This document shows positions 1 to 9,086 of a DNA stretch of 64,000 nt, piece after piece; position 1 is the stretch's first letter, and each line of letters begins with the position of its first letter. Where the stretch lies: the NCBI RefSeq assembly GCF_000166195.2, contig NZ_CM001403.1, forward strand, positions 5,474,432 through 5,538,431. The letters run 5' to 3'. The notes below the pieces were generated by a model. It did not search any database. It was not told where the DNA came from and was given only the letters and a program-made list of their open reading frames with translations. The translations under genes were made by a program, and so were the position numbers. This stretch comes from Mucilaginibacter paludis DSM 18603 (GTDB taxonomy: Bacteria > Bacteroidota > Bacteroidia > Sphingobacteriales > Sphingobacteriaceae).

Positions 1-749
1 TATAAGTTAGCTTCAGACGAGCCAACAATGCGCACCGTTGATGTAGAACAATTTTGCTCATGGTCGGCATGTAAAATCAGCAATACGTTCATGGCCTCAA
101 CAATAACCGGGTCAATAGTAACCTCCTCGGTACGCTGGCCAAAGGTCATGTACAGAAAATTGGTTACATAGTCGAACCTTTTTTGAGGATATATTACCGG
201 ATGGCCTAACGATTTTTTATAGATCCAGGATACGATGGTAGTCATTTTAGCCAACAACTTAATGATGGTCTCATTAATCTCATCCGGTGTCTGGTTCGAA
301 TGTAACGACTCCGGATAAAAAGCAGATAGGGAGCTGATCAAGCCGGTAAGTTGTCCCATAGGATGGGAGTTTGACGGATAGCCATCAAAAAACTTTTTAA
401 GATCCTCATGAACCAAAGTATGGTTATTGATTTGCTTTTGAAAGTTCTGGATTTGATCCTTAGTGGGCAAGGCGCCGTATATCAGTAAATAGGCAACTTC
501 TAAAAAAGTAGATTTTTGAGCCAGTTGTTCAATAGGATAGCCTCTGTATTTTAAAATACCTGCTTCGCCATCCAAAAAAGTAATTGCACTTTTGGTGGCG
601 CCGGTGTTTTTATAACCAACATCTAAAGTTACATACCCGGTTAGGTCACGCAGTTTTGAAATATCAATCGCTTTTTCATCTTCGGTACCTTGTATAACCG
701 GTAGGTCATAAGTTTTATCGCCGATTTTTAGTTGTATTATTTCTGACAT
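1..749 (-). CDS. gltA: Citrate synthase, N-terminal part (runs off window)
   Basis: This is the first step of the TCA cycle, condensing oxaloacetate with acetyl-CoA in the cytoplasm. The minus strand reads from an ATG at 747-749 through about 249 codons without a stop to the window edge, so the C-terminal 40 percent or so of a usual 430-residue enzyme is missing here. Recognisable segments are LKYRGYPIEQLA, the SHPMGQL stretch and HADHEQNCSTSTVR, which contains an active-site histidine. The N-terminal beta-rich extension (MSEIIQLKIGDKTYDLPV) is that of the hexameric type II enzymes of Gram-negative bacteria. It is divergent from the kinase gene at 887. Identity is certain; only the 3' end is unseen. 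Confidence 0.96.
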   Translation of the reverse strand, partial: MSEIIQLKIGDKTYDLPVIQGTEDEKAIDISKLRDLTGYVTLDVGYKNTGATKSAITFLDGEAGILKYRGYPIEQLAQKSTFLEVAYLLIYGALPTKDQIQNFQKQINNHTLVHEDLKKFFDGYPSNSHPMGQLTGLISSLSAFYPESLHSNQTPDEINETIIKLLAKMTTIVSWIYKKSLGHPVIYPQKRFDYVTNFLYMTFGQRTEEVTIDPVIVEAMNVLLILHADHEQNCSTSTVRIVGSSEANL

Positions 750-768
750 GTAAATTGGTTGTTGTTGG

Positions 769-776
769 CAAATGTA
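769..776 (-). promoter_or_regulatory. Bacteroidota -7 box for gltA
   Basis: On the minus strand this reads TACATTTG, an exact match to the Bacteroidota -7 consensus TAnnTTTG, about 20 bases upstream of the gltA ATG. No clear TTTG -33 element sits 19 bases further up, so the call rests on the -7 box and its position. Confidence 0.4.
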
Positions 777-831
777 AATAAATCTGTGTACTTTTATTGA
801 TTAGATTTGTTTTGAAATGTAAAATTTTAAA

Positions 832-864
832 TTGATTTTACTGAACAAGTATAGCTAATATTTG
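832..864 (+). promoter_or_regulatory. Possible promoter of the hybrid kinase gene
   Basis: A TTG at 832-834 is followed after 21 bases by TAATATTTG (856-864), which is the Bacteroidota -7 box with one extra base. It lies 22 bases before the ATG at 887. The match is imperfect, so this is a suggestion. Confidence 0.35.
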
Positions 865-886
865 CCAATAATACCCCATCAACGCC

Positions 887-3800
887 ATGTTTTTGAGTTT
901 AGACAGACTATTAAAGGCAGATAACGATAAAGACTTTTACCGTTTGTTTTTTATCATTATTTGCTTTTTAAATATAGTATTTCATTTTCTGTATCTTAAT
1001 TACGCCCCACAGTCGTGGGATCCGCTTGCGTTACGTGCATTTACCTGTGGTTGTTGTCTGGTTGCTTTTTTAGTGTCATTTTATAACGATAACAAAGTAT
1101 ATAAGTTTGCGGCTTATTTTGCGCTGATCGTATTTTTAGCCATCAATAATTGTTATTTGCTTGGTAGCAATAATTTTACCGGCGAGTATTTTTTTGGTTC
1201 GCTGGTTAGTTTGTTATTGGTGAGTTTTTTTTGCCGGCGGTTTTTTGAATTACTATCCCTTATTGCTGTTAATTTAATTGCCTTTGCCGGAGCTTTTGCT
1301 TTTTCCCAAAGTTTAATTTCAGAAATACCTGTAATGCTGGTGTCTATAGCCATCTTTTCAGTGTTGTGTGGTTTGCTTTTTTTGCTAAGGCGGTCCTACA
1401 TTTTACGATACATCAAAATGAAAACCTTGATGATCGAAAAAACAGACGCTTTGGTTAAAGCTAACGATCTGTTGGAGAAAAATGTTTTTTCAAAACAAAG
1501 TTTAATCGCCGGAAATTCAAATCTGGTTATCGAGTTTAATAAAAACAAAATATGCACCAATGTATGGTGCCAGTATGATGATGCTCTTGCCGCTGATGCG
1601 GAACAATTGGTTGGCAAAACCCTGGCCGATCTGCAAATACCCGGTTTGAGTAATATGGCTAAAACAGCCACTAAAACACTTAAACCCCTTAGGTTTGAAT
1701 TTCAGGGTTTGTTTGGTAACGACTTTTGGTACAACGCTACTATTGCGCCGGTTTTCACCGACGATTTGCAGTTTACAGGCAACTTTACGCTTACTTTAAC
1801 TGATATTACCGAGCTGAAAACAACAACCAGTAAGTTGAAAGAGAACGAACTGGTGCTTTATAATGAGCAGATTGTGGCCAAAATAGGAAGCTGGTGGACA
1901 CATGTATCAGGCAGGGACATTTCATGGTCTAATAATTTATTTTCCATCCTGGAAGTAACTGATATCCCTCCAGACCGCAGCAAACTGAATTATTATATCA
2001 GTTTGGTTCATCCGGAAGACCGTGAAAAGGCTCAGCTGTATTTTGCTAATCTGGGCGATAACCCCTTAAACGAGTTTGAGCACAGGCTGATTACTCCTAA
2101 AGGCAATTTGAAATATTTTAAAGTAGTAAGCGGCTATCCGGTTAAGGATGGGCAGGGCAAGGTGGTTAAAATGGCAGGGATTGTTCAGGATATTACCGAT
2201 AGCATCCTTGCGCATAAAACCATCCGAAAAAATGAGGCTGAGTTGATGCAGGTACAGGCTATCGCAAAAATTGGTGGCTGGAGGTGGGATATCATCCTCA
2301 ATAACCTCGCTTGGTCTGACGAGATGTACCGTATTTACGAACTGGACAAAGAGCAGGTGAAACATGAAGATCATTTTAAACTGCTATTATCTTTTGTACA
2401 TCCTGATGACAGGCCAAACGTTGCCGGCATTTTTAAGGATCATTTAAAAATTGTCCGCTCGTTTGTTGAATACCGTATTATAACGCCCGAAGGCAAACTG
2501 AAATATTTAAGTTTAATTGTGGGTAAAACACTGGCTAAGGACGGTGCTATCAAAAGTATTTTAGGTACTCTGCAGGACCAGACCGACAGAAAGAAAATAG
2601 AATTTGACTTTGAGCGCGCAGAGAACAAATATAAGAATGTACTGGAAACCGTTAACCTGGCTGCAGTTACGCTGGATAAACAAGGCGACATCGTTTTTTG
2701 TAACAAACATCTGGCCGATATTATAGGCTATGATAAGGTTGACTTGATAGGTATGAACTGGGCAGATAACTTTGTACCGGCCAAATTGCAGGACCAATTT
2801 AGGCAATGGCTGGACAGCGATAGTTTTTATGCGCAGCATACCAGCCCAATTATATGCCGGAACGGCAAGCAACGCATCATCAGCTGGAAAAATACTGTTA
2901 CCCATGATGAGTTTGGGAAGATTGTTGAAACAACCAGCATAGGCGAAGACATTACGGATATTAAGAAAGCGCGCGAGGCTCTGATTATAGCCAAAGAGAA
3001 TGCCGAAAAATCGTCCAGGTTCAAATCAGAATTCCTTTCTATCATGAGCCACGAAATTCGTACGCCGATGAATGCGGTAATCGGCACTACCAATTTATTG
3101 CTACAGGATAATCCGGCGCCAAGGCAGCTGGAGTATCTCAATACCCTGCGTTTTTCGAGTAACAACCTGCTCGAACTGATTAACGATATTTTAGATTATA
3201 ATAAGATTGAGGCCGGAAAGCTGGAACTCTATAAAACGCCGTTCAATATTAATAAGCTGGCGCAAAATATATTACAATCGTTTAAAAACAAGGCCGAAGC
3301 TAACTCATCATACCTGGAACTGAAACTGGATGACCGGATTCCGGCCAACCTGATTGGCGACCAGTTGCGCCTCGGCCAGGTACTTAACAATTTGCTGAGC
3401 AACGCTGTTAAATTTACCCGCGACGGAACCGTGTTTTTGAAGCTGGAATTGGAACAGCTCAGGTATGATAAAGTAACCATTAAGTTTATTATAGAAGATA
3501 CCGGGATTGGTATTTCGCCCGAGAATATTGATAAAATATTTGACCCCTTTACACAGGAATACAATTCAACCCAAAGCGATTATGGTGGTACGGGTTTAGG
3601 TTTAGCTATTACAAAGCGTCTTATCGAACTGCACAACAGTACCATTAAATTGGTGAGCAACATAGGCGAAGGCACACAGTTTAGTTTTTCGATTGTATTT
3701 GATAAAGCGGAAGTTGATGAAGCTGAAGCGGTTCCCCAAAAAGAAAAGGAGAGCAGTATTAAGGGGATGAAAATTTTGTTGGTGGATGATAATAAAATGA

Positions 3801-4135
3801 ACCTTTTGATAGCCAGTAAATTTCTTAAAAACTGGCAGGCCAATGTTACCCAGGCTACCGACGGACAGATGGCTGTTGAAAAAGCCATGCTTACTAATTA
3901 CGACCTGATTATTATGGATTTGCAAATGCCTTTGATGGATGGTTTTGAGGCAGCCGGGATTATAAAACAAACCCAACCGGATATCCCTATTATCGCCTTG
4001 AGCGCCGATGCGATGCCCGAAACCAGAATTAAAGCTACGCAATATGGTATGGACGATTATTTAACCAAGCCCTTTGTGCCCGAAATATTATTCGAGAAGA
4101 TTTTAAAGCATTATACACCCCTTGCTTTACAATAG
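887..4135 (+). CDS. Membrane hybrid sensor histidine kinase with multiple PAS domains and receiver
   Basis: A 1082-residue hybrid two-component kinase. The first 170 or so residues hold about six hydrophobic membrane segments, followed by a short helical linker and four PAS-like sensor modules (about 205-315, 330-440, 455-570, 580-695). The HisKA domain has the phospho-acceptor His722 in SIMSHEIRTPMNAV. The ATPase domain shows an N box (NNLLSNAVKFT), a G1 box (EDTGIGIS) and a G2 box (GGTGLGLAI). A C-terminal receiver (about 960-1075) has acidic residues in LLVDDN, the phospho-accepting Asp1011 in IIMDLQMP and Lys in LTKPF. All catalytic residues are present. No cognate regulator is adjacent unless phosphate passes onward through an Hpt protein elsewhere. 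The signal sensed is unknown; stacked PAS modules suggest small ligands or redox. Confidence 0.93.
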   Translation: MFLSLDRLLKADNDKDFYRLFFIIICFLNIVFHFLYLNYAPQSWDPLALRAFTCGCCLVAFLVSFYNDNKVYKFAAYFALIVFLAINNCYLLGSNNFTGEYFFGSLVSLLLVSFFCRRFFELLSLIAVNLIAFAGAFAFSQSLISEIPVMLVSIAIFSVLCGLLFLLRRSYILRYIKMKTLMIEKTDALVKANDLLEKNVFSKQSLIAGNSNLVIEFNKNKICTNVWCQYDDALAADAEQLVGKTLADLQIPGLSNMAKTATKTLKPLRFEFQGLFGNDFWYNATIAPVFTDDLQFTGNFTLTLTDITELKTTTSKLKENELVLYNEQIVAKIGSWWTHVSGRDISWSNNLFSILEVTDIPPDRSKLNYYISLVHPEDREKAQLYFANLGDNPLNEFEHRLITPKGNLKYFKVVSGYPVKDGQGKVVKMAGIVQDITDSILAHKTIRKNEAELMQVQAIAKIGGWRWDIILNNLAWSDEMYRIYELDKEQVKHEDHFKLLLSFVHPDDRPNVAGIFKDHLKIVRSFVEYRIITPEGKLKYLSLIVGKTLAKDGAIKSILGTLQDQTDRKKIEFDFERAENKYKNVLETVNLAAVTLDKQGDIVFCNKHLADIIGYDKVDLIGMNWADNFVPAKLQDQFRQWLDSDSFYAQHTSPIICRNGKQRIISWKNTVTHDEFGKIVETTSIGEDITDIKKAREALIIAKENAEKSSRFKSEFLSIMSHEIRTPMNAVIGTTNLLLQDNPAPRQLEYLNTLRFSSNNLLELINDILDYNKIEAGKLELYKTPFNINKLAQNILQSFKNKAEANSSYLELKLDDRIPANLIGDQLRLGQVLNNLLSNAVKFTRDGTVFLKLELEQLRYDKVTIKFIIEDTGIGISPENIDKIFDPFTQEYNSTQSDYGGTGLGLAITKRLIELHNSTIKLVSNIGEGTQFSFSIVFDKAEVDEAEAVPQKEKESSIKGMKILLVDDNKMNLLIASKFLKNWQANVTQATDGQMAVEKAMLTNYDLIIMDLQMPLMDGFEAAGIIKQTQPDIPIIALSADAMPETRIKATQYGMDDYLTKPFVPEILFEKILKHYTPLALQ

Positions 4136-4386
4136 GCTTCGTAAGTCTACTGCGTGTATAGAGCTTGCCATCAATTAACCTTTACCCTCGCTGATACCAA
4201 CCAGAGGACAAATAAGCAGATTATAGATTTTAAAAGGCTGCGTAGTTTGTTTGGTTGAGCAAAACGTTCTTTCTATCTGATTTTGTAAAATCACGATTTT
4301 ATCACTGCGTTTAATGGAATTATACGCTGTGAAATTCAAGTTTAGGTAAAGCATTTCAGTTCCTTAAATTTACCGATATTTATAAA

Positions 4387-4974
4387 ATGAATACCTTTTC
4401 AGCTTTTATGAACCAGTTTGTTTGTCTGAGTGAAGAAAACCGGATGGTGATGGAATCAAAGCTGAGGACTAAGCAATATGTTAAGGGCGAGCTGATGCTC
4501 TTACAGGGAAACATCTGCGACAAAATCATCTTTATAGTTAAAGGCCGCTCGCGCTCATACTATACTGATTTTACCGGCAAAACTTTCACCTGGTATTTTC
4601 ATTTTAACGATCATCATTCCCGCTTCGAAAACTTTTTCGCGATAGATTATCAAAGCTTTTTAACACAAACGCCCTCCAAACTAAACGTGGAGGCACTAAC
4701 AGATATTGAAGCCATTGTGATTGATTATAAAGAAGCTATCCCGCTAACATCCTTACATGTTGATTTTGAGAAACAAAGTAAACTGGTAACTGAGCAGGCG
4801 TATATTGCTACACATAATAGATCGCTAAGCCTGCTCACCCTATCAGCATCGCAACGCTATGAGCAATTATTGGCCGAGGAGCCGTACTTGCTCCATAAGT
4901 TTGCCAGCCATTATATAGCCTCTTATCTTGGCGTAACTCCACAGTCTTTGAGTAGGATAAAGGGCGATATTTAA
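4387..4974 (+). CDS. Crp/Fnr-family transcriptional regulator
   Basis: This 195-residue protein has the layout of Bacteroidota Crp/Fnr-like regulators. A cyclic-nucleotide-binding-like beta-roll spans residues 15-120 (KGELMLLQGNICDKIIFIVKG, then a strand-rich core), followed by a dimerisation helix and a short C-terminal helix-turn-helix (ASYLGVTPQSLSRIK). It lacks the cysteine cluster of oxygen-sensing Fnr and the full cAMP phosphate-binding motif, so the ligand is unknown. It lies 81 bases upstream of the co-oriented SDR gene at 5057, which it may regulate; that is an inference from position only. Confidence 0.85.
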   Translation: MNTFSAFMNQFVCLSEENRMVMESKLRTKQYVKGELMLLQGNICDKIIFIVKGRSRSYYTDFTGKTFTWYFHFNDHHSRFENFFAIDYQSFLTQTPSKLNVEALTDIEAIVIDYKEAIPLTSLHVDFEKQSKLVTEQAYIATHNRSLSLLTLSASQRYEQLLAEEPYLLHKFASHYIASYLGVTPQSLSRIKGDI

Positions 4975-5056
4975 CCGCTGTTTATTACCAAATGTGAATG
5001 CTTTTGACAACTGTTGTCGCCAACTTTGCTGTCAATAAATATTAACCACAATCGAT

Positions 5057-5836
5057 ATGAAAAATACGATCTTGATAACCGGAGCATCGGGAGGCATAGG
5101 CAAGGAATTTGCACTGGTTGCCGCCGAAAATAAAAACGATGTATTGCTGGTAGCCCGCAGCGGAGACTTGCTTAACGCGTTATGTGAACAGATCAAGGCA
5201 ACCTATAAGGTAAAGGCCGATTATATTGTAGCCGACTTGTCGGATTACGGATCGGCAGAAAACCTGTATAAGGAAGTAATCAATAGGGGATATAGAATAA
5301 ATTATCTGATTAATAACGCCGGTTTTGGCGACTACGGGAATTTTTTGGAACGTAGCCTGGCTAAATATCAGCAGATGATCCATCTTAACATCACCTCGCT
5401 TACCGAACTTACGTGGTTATTTGCCAAAGATATGGTGAAGGATAAGCGCGGTGGTATATTGAACATTGCTTCAACCGCTGCTTTTCAGCCCGATCCTTAT
5501 ATGGCTATTTATGGCGCTACCAAATCATTCGTGGCCAATTTTACCGAGGCGTTATCATATGAGTTGAAAGGCACCGGAGTAACGGCTACTGTACTATCAC
5601 CAGGGGCAACCACCACCGGTTTTTTTGATGAAGCGCAAATGGGCCAGTCAAAAATGGTGAGTTCGAAAATGATGAACGCTAACAAGGTTGCCCGCATAGG
5701 CTACCATGCCATGATGAAAGGAAAGCTACACGTTATTGCAGGCTTTATGAATAAGTTGCTTGGCTTTTTTTCGGCGACAATGCCACCATCAAGATTCAGA
5801 TTAAAAATCGCGGCAGCGGTACTCGGAAAAAAGTAA
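5057..5836 (+). CDS. Short-chain dehydrogenase/reductase
   Basis: A 259-residue classical SDR. The NAD(P)-binding Rossmann motif TGASGGIG is at residues 8-15, NNAG is in the middle, and the catalytic triad Ser139, Tyr152 and Lys156 (YGATK) is intact. The C-terminal part has a hydrophobic stretch around a GFMNKLLGFF segment, as in the DltE/YqjQ-like SDRs that may touch the membrane. The substrate cannot be told from sequence. A Crp/Fnr-type regulator lies directly upstream, and a 14-bp hairpin follows the stop. Confidence 0.9.
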   Translation: MKNTILITGASGGIGKEFALVAAENKNDVLLVARSGDLLNALCEQIKATYKVKADYIVADLSDYGSAENLYKEVINRGYRINYLINNAGFGDYGNFLERSLAKYQQMIHLNITSLTELTWLFAKDMVKDKRGGILNIASTAAFQPDPYMAIYGATKSFVANFTEALSYELKGTGVTATVLSPGATTTGFFDEAQMGQSKMVSSKMMNANKVARIGYHAMMKGKLHVIAGFMNKLLGFFSATMPPSRFRLKIAAAVLGKK

Positions 5837-5845
5837 GGTCAGATG

Positions 5846-5889
5846 AACATCAAACAAGCTGCGGCCATAATCTCGGCTTGTTTGATGTT
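5846..5889. terminator. Strong hairpin between convergent SDR and corA
   Basis: AACATCAAACAAGC (5846-5859) and its exact complement GCTTGTTTGATGTT (5876-5889) form a 14-bp stem with a 16-base loop directly after the SDR stop codon. There is no clean T-tract on the plus side. It lies between convergent genes and could act as a bidirectional transcription stop. Confidence 0.5.
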
Positions 5890-6017
5890 GTTAGGGGAGC
5901 AATGATAAAATGCCGATTTGATGGCCGCTGATCCTGACGATATTGATGGCACTATAACTTTGTTTTTTATTGGCCGGATGATCAGTATTTATCGCATCCC
6001 TGGCGACGCATATCGGC

Positions 6018-7142
6018 TTAAAGCCGATTGAACCAACCTTTTTTCCAGAAAAATAAAATTTGTGCTATGGTTATGACGAACATGGCTATCAGGCAATAAG
6101 TATAACCATGCGGGCTGTAGAGCTCTGGCATATTTTCGGGCAAAACCTTGTTGGTAACTGGGTCCTGGCGGGCAAAGTTCATTCCGAACACACCTACAAT
6201 AAAAGTGATGGGCATAAATATAACCGAGATAAGGGTAAGTACCTTCATAATCTCGTTCATCCGGTTGCTCACAATAGAGAGGTATACATCAATGATGCTC
6301 GAAGTGATTTCCTGGTAGCTCTCTATCATATCGATGATCTGGATACAATGATCATAGGCATCACGCAAAAAAACCTTTACATCTTTATTAATGAGCGGTA
6401 TATCCTCGCGAATCATTTCGTTCACCTTATCCCTTTCAGGCCAGATGGCACGCCTCAACATAATCATGGTACGCTTTACCTTCTGCGAATCGTACATGAT
6501 GGATTTATCCGGGTTTTCGTAAAGCCGGTCTTCTATATCGTCCAGCATATCACCTAAATTGTTAAGCAGGCTAAAATACAGATCGAATATCGTATCCATC
6601 ATGGCATAGCACAGGTAAGCCGGTCCGGCTGTTCTGATGAGCCCTTTGCCTCCTATCAGTCTTTTAACAATCATCTCGAAGGTGTTGGAGTAATCTTCCT
6701 GGAAACTGATGATGAGGTTGTCTTTCACAAAAAAAGATACCTGGCAATTGCTCAGCTCATCTTCGTGATAAGTAATGAGCCTGCTGGTAACAAAAAAATA
6801 GTTATCGTAATCATCAAATTTAGGCCGTTGGTGCGTGTTCACAATGTCTTCTAAAACGAGCCTGTTAACACCAAAGTGGGTTCCTATTTGCTCTAACAGG
6901 TTTTGATCGCCAAGGCCGTTTACACGCAGCCAATGGGTATGGTTGGTGCAAACATCCAACTGTTGTAATACCGATTCAAAATTACTGCCATCACTTTGCT
7001 GCACCTCCTGCTGATTGTAGGAGTACAACCGCAAAACGGGCTTCATGGCATTTTCGTCAATGTGGATCATGCCGGGGCTGTCGCCTACATTACCATACTT
7101 TCTATTACTCTTTATTTTAAGTTTCCGTATCTTCTTTGCCAT
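6018..7142 (-). CDS. corA: CorA-family magnesium/cobalt transporter
   Basis: A 374-residue inner-membrane divalent cation channel. A large N-terminal cytoplasmic domain of mixed strands and long helices (residues 1-300) is followed by two membrane helices. The family selectivity motif GMN sits between them in GVFGMNFA, and a Trp/Lys-rich tail ends the protein (FFWKKGWFNRL). Length is typical for bacterial CorA. It stands alone on the minus strand, convergent with the SDR gene. Mg2+ is the usual substrate, but Co2+, Ni2+ or Zn2+ cannot be excluded from sequence. Confidence 0.95.
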   Translation of the reverse strand: MAKKIRKLKIKSNRKYGNVGDSPGMIHIDENAMKPVLRLYSYNQQEVQQSDGSNFESVLQQLDVCTNHTHWLRVNGLGDQNLLEQIGTHFGVNRLVLEDIVNTHQRPKFDDYDNYFFVTSRLITYHEDELSNCQVSFFVKDNLIISFQEDYSNTFEMIVKRLIGGKGLIRTAGPAYLCYAMMDTIFDLYFSLLNNLGDMLDDIEDRLYENPDKSIMYDSQKVKRTMIMLRRAIWPERDKVNEMIREDIPLINKDVKVFLRDAYDHCIQIIDMIESYQEITSSIIDVYLSIVSNRMNEIMKVLTLISVIFMPITFIVGVFGMNFARQDPVTNKVLPENMPELYSPHGYTYCLIAMFVITIAQILFFWKKGWFNRL

Positions 7143-7231
7143 TTAAACAGTTATTATTGCTATAGTAATAGTAGTTGTTTTTTTCAACATAGAAAAACAC
7201 TTTTGATAACAAAAAGTTGCTTTGATGGTGC

Positions 7232-7647
7232 CTATAACCTATTACTCAGGGCAAATGTTTTAAGTACGATGAGGGCGGGGTGATCAGCATCTTTATCCCA
7301 CAAACTATTTTCTTCAGGATTGGCATAGGCTTCAAATTTTTCCAATTCGCCGTTAGATATCGCTTTAAAGCCCATCGACCAAAAGGGAAATATTCTTTCT
7401 GTAAGTTGGCCTTGTGCAAGCTCAATTATATTTTTATGCCTGCTGTCCCGCTTTATTTTCTGATAGATGGTTTCTACCGCTAAGGCATCGCCCCTTCCAA
7501 TACCTGTACAAAGCAACCTTCGCTGTAAAGCAACATTCCCGTGAGTTTGTTGATCGCATTATTTTTCTGGCTTATGGTTAAAATTCCTTCTAATTCGGCA
7601 TCAGCAAATAAGCTTGTGGATGTACTGATATAAATAACGTATTTCAT
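7232..7647 (-). pseudogene. BLUF blue-light sensor gene broken by a one-base frameshift
   Basis: The sequence starts at an ATG at 7645-7647 (MKYVIYISTS), aligning with the intact neighbour at 7712. It keeps the BLUF core to FVQVLEG, then meets a stop at 7480-7482. The rest of the domain (DALAVETIYQKIKRD to FPFWSMGF and the C-terminal cap) continues in another frame from about 7490. Adding one G to the GGGG run (CCCC at 7491-7494 on plus) restores a single 139-residue reading frame, EGGDALAVETIYQKI. The flavin-contacting Tyr, Asn, Gln and Trp/Met positions all survive. This is either a recent homopolymer deletion or a sequencing error. Confidence 0.85.
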
Positions 7648-7711
7648 TAACCAATGTACTACAAACACTGATAAATGGTTTTGCCGGAATAAAATGATGC
7701 AGGATCAGGAG

Positions 7712-8137
7712 TTAGTAAACGAAATTATTATTCAGCGTAAATGATCTTAAAAGATTAATTGCCGGATGATCCATGTTGTAGTCATAAATAAAATTCATTT
7801 TTGCCGGGTCAACAAACCCGGGTAATGTTGAAAAACTATCTGGAACGGTTGTAGTAAAACCCATTGACCACTCCGGAAAGTTTCTCCTGGACACCGTACC
7901 GGTCTTCATGATAATAATGCCTTTATGGCGCGGGTCGTGCTTTATTTTTTCGAAGGTGATGGTGAGTTGCTCTTCTTCGCCCTCCAATACCTGGAAAAAA
8001 GTGCCTTTGTTGTAGAGTATGATACCGGTAATGCCGTGTTTACTATTGTTAAGGCGGCTCTGCGTTAGCAGATTTTTAAGATCAGCATCGGTAAAAAGTT
8101 TAATTGAGGTGCTGATATAAATTAAGTAGTTCATCAT
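7712..8137 (-). CDS. BLUF-domain blue-light photoreceptor
   Basis: A 141-residue stand-alone BLUF protein. Residues equivalent to the FAD-contacting set are visible: Tyr7 in LIYISTS, Asn30/31, Gln49 in FFQVLEG, and Trp90 with Met92 in FPEWSMGF. BLUF domains bind FAD non-covalently and change hydrogen bonding around the Tyr-Gln pair on blue light. There is no attached output domain, so it presumably signals through a partner. It is followed 64 bases downstream by a frameshifted paralogue with the same fold and size, so the pair arose by tandem duplication. No obvious partner gene is adjacent. Confidence 0.93.
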   Translation of the reverse strand: MMNYLIYISTSIKLFTDADLKNLLTQSRLNNSKHGITGIILYNKGTFFQVLEGEEEQLTITFEKIKHDPRHKGIIIMKTGTVSRRNFPEWSMGFTTTVPDSFSTLPGFVDPAKMNFIYDYNMDHPAINLLRSFTLNNNFVY

Positions 8138-8304
8138 ATCCTGATATTATATGCCAGTTAAAAGCAACCGGCAATGATTACTGGATCATTTTGCCTGGTG
8201 ATAAAACGAGTTCCCTTACGCAAGTTTATACGAGGATCGATTCAATATGTTACCGCTTACAAAAATTAGGGATGATTTTTTGTGGAATGAGAGAAAGTTA
8301 AGCT

Positions 8305-9081
8305 TCACTTACGGATTTTTAATTGGCTGATGGCATTTTGAGCAAAAGCAGATAGTACCAGTTGCCCACTAACTGCGGCACGCTCGGCAAGCAGGTTATC
8401 CCAGTTTTCAGTGCCTTCCCATAGCGTTTTTTTAAATGCTGATAAGGCTTCGGGGCTCCAGGTGCATATTTTTTGCGCCAATTTTTCAATGGCATTATCC
8501 ATTTGGACAGTGGTATCAAAAACTTCGGCAAACAAGCCTTTTTCTTTACCCCATTCTGCTGTGTAAAAATCGGCTGCGTTAATGCTTAATTGCGAGAACG
8601 CGCTTAAGCCAATTTTGCGTATCACAGCCGGGCCTATCACAAAGGGGCCTATGCCAATAGTTAATTCGCTTAATTTAATGGATGCGGCTGTGCAGGCAAA
8701 GCAATGGTCGGTGGCGGCAGCAATACCAACTCCTCCGCCTATTGCCTTGCCGTGTATGCGGCCTATTATTATTTTGGTTGATGTGCGGCAAGCATTGATT
8801 ACCTTGGCAAAGCCCGAAAAAAAATGGATAGCTTCATCCAGTGTGCTGATGTGTAACAATTCGTCAAAACTGGCACCTGCGCAAAAGGCCTGCCCGCCAT
8901 CACTTTTTAACAGGATAATTTTAGTTTGTTGGGCATGGCCTGCATTGTTAATACTTTGACTTAATTGCTCAAGCAGGGCACCGGGCAATGAGTTTTGAGC
9001 CCGGTGAAAAAAGGCTATCGTGGTTATGCCCAATTCATCAGTGCTGGTATGCACATAGCCTTCGTTTGTTGTGGTATCCAT
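8305..9081 (-). CDS. Enoyl-CoA hydratase/isomerase (crotonase) family protein
   Basis: A 258-residue crotonase-fold protein. The two oxyanion-hole segments are visible (AFCAGASFDEL and HGKAIGGGVGIAAATD), as is a glutamate in KLSELTIGIGP at the first catalytic position. The second catalytic glutamate of true hydratases is not evident after GPAVIRKIG, so the reaction may be isomerase, hydrolase or hydratase with an unusual substrate. It is the last gene of the lut operon, with only 5 bases between lutC and its start. That places it in a carboxylate-degradation transcript, though crotonases are not normally part of lactate utilisation. Confidence 0.88.
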   Translation of the reverse strand: MDTTTNEGYVHTSTDELGITTIAFFHRAQNSLPGALLEQLSQSINNAGHAQQTKIILLKSDGGQAFCAGASFDELLHISTLDEAIHFFSGFAKVINACRTSTKIIIGRIHGKAIGGGVGIAAATDHCFACTAASIKLSELTIGIGPFVIGPAVIRKIGLSAFSQLSINAADFYTAEWGKEKGLFAEVFDTTVQMDNAIEKLAQKICTWSPEALSAFKKTLWEGTENWDNLLAERAAVSGQLVLSAFAQNAISQLKIRK

Positions 9082-9086
9082 GGTAA

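Noticed and set aside
6060..6557. 165-residue open frame antisense to corA
   Set aside because: A shadow of a clear CorA gene, with no recognisable domain.
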